Positions 6,816 to 14,101 of a DNA stretch of 22,038 nt are shown here, piece by piece. Origin of the DNA: Actinomycetes bacterium (GTDB lineage: Bacteria > Actinomycetota > Humimicrobiia > JAHJRV01). The translations under genes were made by a program, and so were the position numbers. Position 1 is the first letter of the stretch; each line of letters begins with the position of its first letter. The stretch lies in NCBI GenBank assembly GCA_030640275.1, contig DAOWJR010000017.1, positions 1-22,038 of the forward strand, in the 5' to 3' direction. The notes under the pieces are model-generated. The model did no database searches. It was not told the DNA's origin and saw nothing but the letters and a program-made list of their open reading frames with translations.

Positions 6816-7301
6816 TTAATTTTTCATAAAACAAGATTCTACTTTAGCCAAAGCTCTTTCCTCACTAATGCCCTGAGCATAGGATATTTCACTTACTAAC
6901 ATTTTCTTTGCTTTTCCGAGCATCCTCTTCTCACCGACCGATAATCCAGAATCTCTTTTCCGTAGAGATAAATTTCTAACAACCTCCGCTAAACCTATAA
7001 CATCATTCCTTTTCAATTTCTCTATATTCCTTTTAAACCTCCTGTTCCAGTTTTTGGATATTTTTGGCTTCTTTTTCTTTAAAAGCGTTTTTAATACTTC
7101 TTCAGCTTTTTCTGAAGATACTACCTTTCTTAAACCAATCTCTTTAGCAGTTACAATTGGAATCTGTATAGTTAATTTTTCCTCTGGAATCTCTAAAATA
7201 TAAAATTTTAGAAATTCACTCTTTACTTTTTTCTTTATTATCTTTTTAATAACGGCTGTACCGTGTAATGGATAGATTACTCTATCACCTGCTTCATACA
7301 A
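6816..7301 (-). CDS. carD: CarD/CdnL family transcription factor
   Basis: This 161-residue protein begins with the CarD RNA-polymerase interaction domain (about residues 1-60, GDRVIYPLHGTAVI onward), followed by a basic helical domain to the end. In Mycobacterium and Myxococcus CarD binds the polymerase beta subunit and stabilises the open promoter complex. In Bacillota it often lies next to yacL and ispD, as here. The start is TTG at 7301, with AGGAGG eight bases upstream. The gene heads an apparent operon driven by the promoter at 7328-7356. The target promoters cannot be told from the sequence. Confidence 0.92.
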   Translation of the reverse strand: MYEAGDRVIYPLHGTAVIKKIIKKKVKSEFLKFYILEIPEEKLTIQIPIVTAKEIGLRKVVSSEKAEEVLKTLLKKKKPKISKNWNRRFKRNIEKLKRNDVIGLAEVVRNLSLRKRDSGLSVGEKRMLGKAKKMLVSEISYAQGISEERALAKVESCFMKN

Positions 7302-7327
7302 TTTATAAACCTCCTAATATTTATAAA

Positions 7328-7356
7328 ATGATATCATAATTGAGTCTTGATATCAA
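7328..7356 (-). promoter_or_regulatory. carD operon promoter with two TGATATCA palindromes
   Basis: On the minus strand TTGATA (7356-7351) and TATCAT (7333-7328) are 17 bases apart, each a 5/6 match to -35 and -10. TGn before the -10 makes it an extended -10. The 8-base palindrome TGATATCA occurs twice (7348-7355 and 7329-7336), 19 bases centre to centre, overlapping both hexamers. Two such sites could bind a repressor; that part is inference. Confidence 0.65.
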
Positions 7357-7427
7357 TTAATTAATGTTGTTATAGTAAATTACTACGGTGAAATTTAAAT
7401 TCAAAAGAGGGTTTCTTGTCTAATTAG

Positions 7428-8480
7428 TTAACTATGTTTTGATATTCTATTTAAGCCATTGACAATAACTCTTGCTCTTACCTTTCCTATCCCGTCAACT
7501 TCGCTAAGTTCATTAATACTCAGTTTCTTTATGGTAGCTAAATTCTTGAAATTTCCTACTATATTCTCTATTAAGTATTTGGGTAACTTGGTTAGTGCTG
7601 ATAAAACTCTGTATCCACGTGGATAAACAATTTTATCTAAATAGACAGGTGGTGGAGAATATCCAAGAATCTCTGCTAATTTATTTATATTAGTTAATTT
7701 CTTATGACTTAGATTGGATACCGTTTTTATTATCACATTGAATTTATTTATATCTGATGAATAATCTTTTATCAAATAAAAAACATTTTCATTAATTTTA
7801 TCCATAATTTGAAATAGTTGCATCTGAATCAATCTTCCTTCGGTACCAAGTTCATATAGATATTTCTCTATTTCATCAGCAAATATTTTTGACATTTCAG
7901 CTATTTGCCAGATTGTAACAACATTATGGAGAGTCACCATTCCTTTCATTTCGAGAAAATTTAATTCATTTAACCATTTGTTAAAGTCGTCTCTACATTT
8001 TTCAAGAGATTTTAATGCACTATTTGCTTCATTTAAAATCAATCCTATATCTCTCAAGTCATATTTTAAATCGCCTGAATATAGGGTAACAATATTCCTG
8101 TTCTTGGAGATAGCTAACACTACTGCTTCTATCTGTTTTGCAACTCTCTCTGCTGTTTGATGCATAATACCAGTTTCTGTAGTGTGAATACGGGGGTTCG
8201 GGAAAAGATGGGTATTAGCATAAATTATTCCTGTGCCATCTTCATTTAGAATTAATGCACCATCCATCTTAGAAAGTTCATATAATCTGGAGGGAGTTAA
8301 CTTACAATCAATTCTGAAACCACCATTAAATATCTTTCTTACTTTTTTAAGATCGGATAACACTATTATCGAACCCATTTTGGCTTGCACTATATTCTCA
8401 ATCCCTTCTCTAAGAATTGTGCCTGGGGATACTTTCTTCAAACCTTCTAAAAGTTTCAAATGATTATTATTTCTCAACAC
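7428..8480 (-). CDS. disA: DisA-like diadenylate cyclase, DNA-scanning type, degenerate active site
   Basis: This 350-residue protein has the full DisA layout: an N-terminal DAC (c-di-AMP synthase) domain to about residue 145, a helical linker, and a C-terminal helix-hairpin-helix DNA-binding region (about 300-350, VDGIGKVRARVI). The DGA motif is intact at 73-75. The second catalytic motif is not: where DisA proteins read GTRHRTAER, this one reads GIMHQTAER (104-112), so Thr, Arg and Arg of the conserved stretch are replaced and only His107 remains. Activity is therefore doubtful. The GTG at 8480 lies only 3 bases after AAGGAG; the following TTG (8477) has better spacing. It follows radA, the usual neighbour, whose product restrains DisA in Bacillus. 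Confidence 0.93.
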   Translation of the reverse strand: MLRNNNHLKLLEGLKKVSPGTILREGIENIVQAKMGSIIVLSDLKKVRKIFNGGFRIDCKLTPSRLYELSKMDGALILNEDGTGIIYANTHLFPNPRIHTTETGIMHQTAERVAKQIEAVVLAISKNRNIVTLYSGDLKYDLRDIGLILNEANSALKSLEKCRDDFNKWLNELNFLEMKGMVTLHNVVTIWQIAEMSKIFADEIEKYLYELGTEGRLIQMQLFQIMDKINENVFYLIKDYSSDINKFNVIIKTVSNLSHKKLTNINKLAEILGYSPPPVYLDKIVYPRGYRVLSALTKLPKYLIENIVGNFKNLATIKKLSINELSEVDGIGKVRARVIVNGLNRISKHS

Positions 8481-8500
8481 TTTCTCCTTATAGAATTTAT

Positions 8501-9826
8501 TTAAATTTTTAATGATTTAAGATTTTTTAATCTTATCAATTCTGCATCTGTTTCAACTTCTATTTTACCACAGCTATGTGGATATATTATTCTTTTAAAA
8601 CCGTGTGATAATGCTTCATCCACTCTTTTTTTGGCTCCACTCACAAATCTAATCTCCCCTCCCAATCCAATTTCACCAAAAGATGATGTATCTTCACCAA
8701 TGGGTATATTTTTTAAAGCTGAGATCATAGCCATAGCCATAGGAAGATCAGCACCCGGTTCGTTAACAAACATTCCACCTACTAAATTTATATATAAATC
8801 ATAATTATCTGCTTTAAATCCCAATCTTCTACTTAAAACTGCTAAAATCATTGCAACTCTTTTACTACTTAAACCAGTACAGAATCTTCTGGGAACAGCT
8901 AATTTAGAAGGTGAAAAAAGTGCTTGAACTTCTAAAAGTAGTGATCTATTTCCATTTAAAGTAGAAAGTATTGTGGATCCCGGTATTCCTATTGCTCTTT
9001 CTTTTAAAAATAAGGCTGAAGGATTTTCTACCTGTTTCATTCCTTCTGAACTCATATGAAACAAACCTATTTGATTTGTTGAGCCAAACCTATTTTTAAC
9101 AGATCTCAAAATTCTGTAAAGCATTTCTCTTTCACCTTCTAAATATAGAACAACATCAACCATATGCTCTAAAAGTTTAGGACCAGCTATTATTCCTTCT
9201 TTAGTAATATGACCAATAATTATTACACAAACTCCTTTTTTCTTAGCCCACTGTAAAAAGTTTGCAGCACATTCTCTAACCTGAGTTATACTGCCAGGAA
9301 GTGCTGGTAATTGGGAAAAGTATGTTGATTGTATTGAATCAACAACAATTACTTGGGGCTCAATTTCTTCTATCTGACTGTTTATCTCAGTCATCTCTGT
9401 TTCAGATAGAAGATAAGCTTGAGATGAAGCAATACCTATCCTTTCAGCTCTCATTTTAACTTGACTTAAGGACTCTTCTCCACTAATAAAAAGTACCTTA
9501 AATTTTTTAGATAAATTACAAACAACCTGTAATAATAAAGTTGATTTTCCTATCCCGGGTTCTCCACCTAATAATGCTAACGAACCTGGAACCAATCCAT
9601 TACCAAGAACCCTGTCAAATTCCTCCAGCCCCGTTGGTAGATAATTAACTTTTGGAAATTTAACATTAGACATTTGTGTAGCAATGGATTTTGGAATTTC
9701 AAAAGAGAAAGCCCGCCTTGACTTAGGCGGTTTAATCTCTTCTATAAAACTGTTCCACTTATCACAATTTGGACATTTACCTAACCACTTAATTGAACTG
9801 TACCCGCAATTTTGACAAACAAAAAT
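8501..9826 (-). CDS. radA: DNA repair protein RadA (Sms), probable ATT start
   Basis: RadA is a RecA-like, DnaB-type helicase that extends recombination intermediates. The first ATG (9673) would give 390 residues and lose the zinc finger. The same frame is open upstream and encodes a classic RadA N terminus, FVCQNCGYSSIKW with a second pair in KCPNC, so four cysteines (4, 7, 18, 21). An in-frame stop lies just before, and no ATG, GTG or TTG is available. ATT at 9826, six bases after AGGGAG, fits best (441 residues, near the family's 450-460); ATA at 9829 is the alternative. The Walker A motif GGEPGIGKST is at about 87-96, KNRFG follows the core, and a Lon-like C-terminal domain completes it. 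It lies between clpC and disA as in Bacillota. Confidence 0.9.
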   Translation of the reverse strand: MFVCQNCGYSSIKWLGKCPNCDKWNSFIEEIKPPKSRRAFSFEIPKSIATQMSNVKFPKVNYLPTGLEEFDRVLGNGLVPGSLALLGGEPGIGKSTLLLQVVCNLSKKFKVLFISGEESLSQVKMRAERIGIASSQAYLLSETEMTEINSQIEEIEPQVIVVDSIQSTYFSQLPALPGSITQVRECAANFLQWAKKKGVCVIIIGHITKEGIIAGPKLLEHMVDVVLYLEGEREMLYRILRSVKNRFGSTNQIGLFHMSSEGMKQVENPSALFLKERAIGIPGSTILSTLNGNRSLLLEVQALFSPSKLAVPRRFCTGLSSKRVAMILAVLSRRLGFKADNYDLYINLVGGMFVNEPGADLPMAMAMISALKNIPIGEDTSSFGEIGLGGEIRFVSGAKKRVDEALSHGFKRIIYPHSCGKIEVETDAELIRLKNLKSLKI

Positions 9827-9832
9827 TATTAT

Positions 9833-9838
9833 CTCCCT
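9833..9838 (-). promoter_or_regulatory. radA ribosome-binding site that decides its start
   Basis: AGGGAG on the minus strand lies immediately after the clpC stop codon and six bases before ATT (9826-9824). It supports initiation here and not at the internal ATG at 9673, before which I see no comparable site. Confidence 0.6.
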
Positions 9839-9841
9839 CTA

Positions 9842-12274
9842 CTAACTTTTTATTTTAGATCGCTGTTTCTTCTTTTTAAAAATAATTTTTTTACCTTTTC
9901 GTTCTGTAAAAATTTCATCACCTGATTTTACCTCTCCAGAGAGTATCTTGTCTGAAATAGGTATTTCAATAATTTTTTGAATAGCTCTCTTTAATGGTCT
10001 AGCACCCAGAGTGGGGTCATATCCCTTCTCAACAAGTAAATCCTTGCTACCTTCTGAGAGCTTTAAAGTTATGTCATGAAATGAGAGTTGCTGTTCAACT
10101 TTTCTCATCTCAAGGTCTATTATTTTTCTTATATCATCACTGGTCAGTTCATTAAACATAACTGTTTCATCTACTCTATTTAGAAATTCAGGTCTAAAAG
10201 TCTTTTTCATCTCATCTAAAACTTTTTCTTTTATTTCCTGATACATAACTTTCCCCTTAGAGCTCCTCTTAAACCCAATTGGAGTGGCTTTTTGTATATA
10301 TCTCTGTCCAATATTTGAAGTCATTATTACTACTGTATTTTTAAAATCCACTCTCCTTCCTTGAGCATCAGTTAAGTGGCCATCCTCAAAAATTTGAAGT
10401 AAAACATTAAGTATATCAGGATGAGCTTTTTCAATTTCATCCATTAAAATTATTGAATATGGTCTTCTTCTAATCATTTCGGTAAGTTGTCCTCCCTCCT
10501 CATATCCAACATATCCCGGGGGAGAACCAATAAATTTTGAAATTGAGTGTTTTTCCATATACTCTGACATATCCACCTGAATTAATGAATCCTCACTTCC
10601 AAAGAGAAATTCAGCTGACACCTTTGCAAGAAGTGTTTTTCCCACACCTGATGGACCTAAAAACATGAAAACACCTGAAGGTCTCTTGGGATCTTTTAAT
10701 CCTGACCGTGCTCTCCTTATTACTTGAGATACAACTTTTATAGCTTCCTTCTGTGATATTACTTTCTTTTGTAACTCTTCTTCCATTCTCAATAATTTTT
10801 GTGTTTCCTCCTCTGTAAGTCTATATACTGGAATACCTGTCCAGCTGGACAGAATCTCTGCTATATTCTCCTCTGTAACTTTTATTTCTTTCTGAAAAGT
10901 AAGGGCTTTTTTCTGCAATTCCTTTCTTCTTAGAAGAAGTGCTTTCTCTTTATTCCTTATCTTGGCTGCTGTTTTGAAATCCTGAACATCTATCATATTC
11001 TCCTTTTTCTCTCTTATCTCAGCCAATTGTTTGTCTATCTCACTTAGATCAGGAGGTGATATCATATTTCTTATCCTAACTCTTGATGCGGCTTCATCAA
11101 CTAAATCTATTGCCTTATCAGGTAAAAATCTATCAGTAATATATCTTGAAGACAATTTAGCAGAATATACCAAAGCATCATCAGTAATTGTTATACAATG
11201 ATGAGCTTCATATCTACCCTTGAGACCTCGTAATATATCTATAGTCTCATCTACGGTTGATTCCTCTACAAATATGGGTTGAAATCTTCTTTCAAGCGCA
11301 GCATCCTTCTCCACATATCTTCTATATTCTGACATAGTAGTAGCACCTATTGTTTGAAGCTCTCCCTTTGACAACATAGGTTTTAATATACTTGCCGCAT
11401 CGATAGCTCCCTCGGCTGCTCCTGCTCCTACCAGTGTATGAAGTTCATCTATAAATAAGATGATATTTCCATGGCTTTTTATTTCTGCAAGGACCTTTTT
11501 CATCCTCTCCTCAAAATCCCCCCTATATCTTGAACCAGCTACCATTGCTCCCAAATCTAAGGTATAAATTTCCTTATTCCTTAAAGTTGGTGGTACATCT
11601 CCTTTTATAATTTGCTGTGCTAATCCCTCTACAATTGCAGTTTTCCCAACCCCTGGTTCACCGATTAAAACTGGATTGTTTTTAGTACGACGAGATAATA
11701 TCTGCATCACTCTCTCTATCTCCTTTATTCTGCCAATTACGGGATCTAACCTATCTGCTTTAGCCAATTGAGTTAAATTTCTTCCAAATTTTTTGAGCAT
11801 CTTATTTTTTTTATAAGTCTTGCTTCTATCAAATTTTTCAGTTTCTCCTAACATTTCTACTATCTGTTTCCTCACTGCCAATAACTCTATACCATTATTC
11901 TTCAGTATTTTTGAAGCAATGCCTTCCCCCTCTCTAATTAGGCCAAGTAGTAAATGTTCTACCCCAATGAAATGATGACCCAATGATAAAGCTTCCCTTA
12001 GAGACAGTTCTAAAACTTTCTTTGCTTGGGGGGTAAAAGGAATTGGACCAACTGGCTCAACTGTATCTCTTCTAATTATTTGTAATATCTGTGTCCTTAT
12101 ATCATCGGGATTTTTTCCTAAATTTTGAAGAATCCTATAAGCTAAACTTCTACGTTCTTTTAATAAACCTAAAAGCAAATGTTCAGTATCGATCCAATTT
12201 TTATTTAGATTCCTTGCCTCTTCCTGTGCATTAATAATTACTTTTCTTGCTTTCTCATTAAATCTTTCAAACAT
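9842..12274 (-). CDS. clpC: ATP-dependent Clp protease ATP-binding subunit ClpC
   Basis: This 810-residue Hsp100 unfoldase has the ClpC layout. Two Clp-N repeats span residues 1-145. The first AAA+ domain has Walker A GEPGVGKT (205-212) and Walker B ILFIDE. A UVR-type middle region (about 415-455, DVQDFKTAAKIR) is where adaptors such as MecA bind in Bacillus. The second AAA+ domain has Walker A GPSGVGKT (540-547) and the VGYEEGGQLTE loop. It would feed proteins to ClpP. In Bacillota ctsR, mcsA and mcsB normally precede it; here lysS does, with a 149-base gap and no CtsR-type heptad operator that I can see. The ATG has AGGA eight bases upstream. Confidence 0.97.
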   Translation of the reverse strand: MFERFNEKARKVIINAQEEARNLNKNWIDTEHLLLGLLKERRSLAYRILQNLGKNPDDIRTQILQIIRRDTVEPVGPIPFTPQAKKVLELSLREALSLGHHFIGVEHLLLGLIREGEGIASKILKNNGIELLAVRKQIVEMLGETEKFDRSKTYKKNKMLKKFGRNLTQLAKADRLDPVIGRIKEIERVMQILSRRTKNNPVLIGEPGVGKTAIVEGLAQQIIKGDVPPTLRNKEIYTLDLGAMVAGSRYRGDFEERMKKVLAEIKSHGNIILFIDELHTLVGAGAAEGAIDAASILKPMLSKGELQTIGATTMSEYRRYVEKDAALERRFQPIFVEESTVDETIDILRGLKGRYEAHHCITITDDALVYSAKLSSRYITDRFLPDKAIDLVDEAASRVRIRNMISPPDLSEIDKQLAEIREKKENMIDVQDFKTAAKIRNKEKALLLRRKELQKKALTFQKEIKVTEENIAEILSSWTGIPVYRLTEEETQKLLRMEEELQKKVISQKEAIKVVSQVIRRARSGLKDPKRPSGVFMFLGPSGVGKTLLAKVSAEFLFGSEDSLIQVDMSEYMEKHSISKFIGSPPGYVGYEEGGQLTEMIRRRPYSIILMDEIEKAHPDILNVLLQIFEDGHLTDAQGRRVDFKNTVVIMTSNIGQRYIQKATPIGFKRSSKGKVMYQEIKEKVLDEMKKTFRPEFLNRVDETVMFNELTSDDIRKIIDLEMRKVEQQLSFHDITLKLSEGSKDLLVEKGYDPTLGARPLKRAIQKIIEIPISDKILSGEVKSGDEIFTERKGKKIIFKKKKQRSKIKS

Positions 12275-12423
12275 ATCTTCTATCCTATCTCACTAATATT
12301 CTCTCCCGTATTGAGAAGTTAAATTTATTTCAATTTCTATAGATAAATATATCATAATAAGATTAGAATTTCATAAATTTTAATTTTATATTATTATTAA
12401 ATCTCCTTGAATTTCTTAAAAAT

Positions 12424-13929
12424 CTATTCTTTTTTTGATCTCATATGCGGAAAAAGTATTACATCTCTTATTGATGCAGAATCAGTCATTATCATTACTA
12501 ATCTATCAATTCCTATTCCTAATCCTCCAGTAGGTGGCATTCCGTATTCAAGGGCTCTAATAAAATCTTCGTCCAACTCAGTTTCTATTTCTTCATTATA
12601 TAGCTGCTGTTCGAAACGAATTCTTTGATCAAGCGGATCAGTTAATTCAGAAAATGCATTTGCTATTTCAATTCCACCAATAAAAAGCTCAAACCTTTCA
12701 GTAAGATTTGGGTTTTTAGAATGCTCTCTTGCAAGAGGAGATACTTCTTTAGGATAGTCTGTTATAAATGTAGGTTGGATAATTTTATTTTCAACTTTCT
12801 TTTCAAAAATTCTATTAATAATTCCTCCAACTCCTAATTTTTCATGAAAATCAACACCAATTTCATCTGCAATCTTTGACACCTTATTTCTTGTCATTTC
12901 AAAAGACAGTTTAACACCTGTAAATTTTTCTATTGAATCTAAAACAGTCATCTCTCTCCATGGAGGATTTATATCTATTTCATTTTCCTGATAAGATATT
13001 TTTCTACCTTTTACTAAATTATCTATAATATAGAGAATAATTTTTTGAGTTAAATTCATCATCTCTCTATAATCAACAAATGCCTGGTAAACTTCAAGCA
13101 TTGTAAATTCAGGATTATGTCTATAAGAAATTCCTTCATTTCTAAAATTTCTATTTAATTCAAATACTTTCTCGTATCCACCAATTATCAGTCTTTTTAA
13201 ATAAAGCTCGGGAGCAATTCTTAAAAAAAGGTCCATATCTAATGTATCGTGATGGGTCTTAAATGGCTTTGCTGTAGCTCCTCCAGGTATAGACTGAAGC
13301 ATTGGAGTTTCAAATTCCATAAATCCTTCTGAAATAAGAAATTGCCTTATTAAGTTTATAATTTTGCTTCTTTTTGTGAATGTTTCTTTGACTTTAGGGT
13401 TTGAAATTAGGTCAAGATAACGATATCTATATCGAACTTCTTTATCTTTCAAACCATGCCATTTTTCTGGTAGTGGTCTTAATGATTTTGTTAAAAGAGC
13501 TAACTTATCAACCATTATGGAAAGCTCACCTCTTGCCGTTCTTGTTGGATATCCTTCGGTACTTATCCAATCACCAATATCAAGTAAGTCAAAAAAATCA
13601 TAAATATCGCCTATTCTCTTTTTATCCAAATATAGTTGAATATCTCCAGTTTGGTCTCTAATATCAGCAAAGGTTAATTTGCCATGTTTTCTTATAGCTA
13701 TAATTCTTCCACACATACTGATACTTTCCTGTTTGCTCTCTCCGGGTTTTAGATGACTATATAGCTCTATGACTTCTCGTACTGTATTTTTACAATCATA
13801 TTTTGATACAAATGCATCTTTACCAGATTCAATAATCTGTTTTGCCTTTTTATATCTTGATATAACATCTGAAGACATAGCTTTATTTTTTAATAAATCT
13901 TTTAGTTTATTGGATTTCCATAATTTCAA
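12424..13929 (-). CDS. lysS: Lysyl-tRNA synthetase, class II
   Basis: This 501-residue enzyme attaches lysine to tRNA-Lys. An N-terminal OB-fold (about 70-165) binds the anticodon. The catalytic domain follows, with motif 2 (FRNEGISYRHNPEFTMLEVYQAF, about 262-284, split here by reading) and motif 3 (GLGIGIDRLVMIMTD onward, about 469-495). The TTG start at 13929 has AAGGAG nine bases upstream, but that site lies inside the end of the shortened greA. An ATG 17 codons later (13878) would give a more usual N terminus but has no visible ribosome-binding site. lysS overlaps greA' by 23 bases, which implies coupled translation. Confidence 0.97.
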   Translation of the reverse strand: MKLWKSNKLKDLLKNKAMSSDVISRYKKAKQIIESGKDAFVSKYDCKNTVREVIELYSHLKPGESKQESISMCGRIIAIRKHGKLTFADIRDQTGDIQLYLDKKRIGDIYDFFDLLDIGDWISTEGYPTRTARGELSIMVDKLALLTKSLRPLPEKWHGLKDKEVRYRYRYLDLISNPKVKETFTKRSKIINLIRQFLISEGFMEFETPMLQSIPGGATAKPFKTHHDTLDMDLFLRIAPELYLKRLIIGGYEKVFELNRNFRNEGISYRHNPEFTMLEVYQAFVDYREMMNLTQKIILYIIDNLVKGRKISYQENEIDINPPWREMTVLDSIEKFTGVKLSFEMTRNKVSKIADEIGVDFHEKLGVGGIINRIFEKKVENKIIQPTFITDYPKEVSPLAREHSKNPNLTERFELFIGGIEIANAFSELTDPLDQRIRFEQQLYNEEIETELDEDFIRALEYGMPPTGGLGIGIDRLVMIMTDSASIRDVILFPHMRSKKE

Positions 13930-14101
13930 ATTTAAATTCTCCTTGAGGTGTTTTAACCTTTATTTTATCTCCAATTCTTTTATGATAGATACCTTCCCCA
14001 ATTCTTCTGGCAATCTCTATTCTTCTTTTAGTTATAAGATGATCCAGTTCTTTCTTTAACTTTATATATCCTTCTTTAGTTAGACTTATTTTTTCTTCCA
14101 T
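13907..14101 (-). CDS. Internally deleted GreA-like protein (64 residues)
   Basis: Residues 1-36 match the first helix of transcript cleavage factor GreA (MEEKISLTKEGYIKLKKELDHL, here quoted in part; then KRRIEIARRI). Residues 40-64 match the last strands of its FKBP-like domain (KRIGDKIKVKTPQGEF...IMEI). About 95 residues of the usual 157 are missing between them, including the GDLSENAEY tip that holds the acidic residues needed for RNA cleavage, the second coiled-coil helix and most of the C-terminal domain. The reading frame is open, so this is an in-frame deletion. It overlaps the preceding gene by 26 bases and lysS by 23. It may be a relic, or a small protein that still touches polymerase; cleavage activity is very unlikely. 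Confidence 0.72.
   Translation of the reverse strand: MEEKISLTKEGYIKLKKELDHLITKRRIEIARRIGEGIYHKRIGDKIKVKTPQGEFKFEIMEIQ
13939..13944 (-). promoter_or_regulatory. lysS ribosome-binding site inside greA'
   Basis: AAGGAG on the minus strand, nine bases before the lysS TTG, is formed by the codons for Pro-Gln-Gly-Glu of the retained GreA C terminus. Loss of this piece would remove the lysS initiation signal, a possible reason for its survival. Confidence 0.6.

Noticed and set aside
12275..12423. CtsR or heat-shock operator, or a clear promoter, before clpC
   Set aside because: I found no heptad direct repeat, no CIRCE-like inverted repeat and no -35/-10 pair with proper spacing, only AT-rich sequence.
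12407..14059. Several plus-strand frames of 73-96 codons over lysS
   Set aside because: All are antisense to lysS and greA', have no recognisable domains and follow from its codon pattern.
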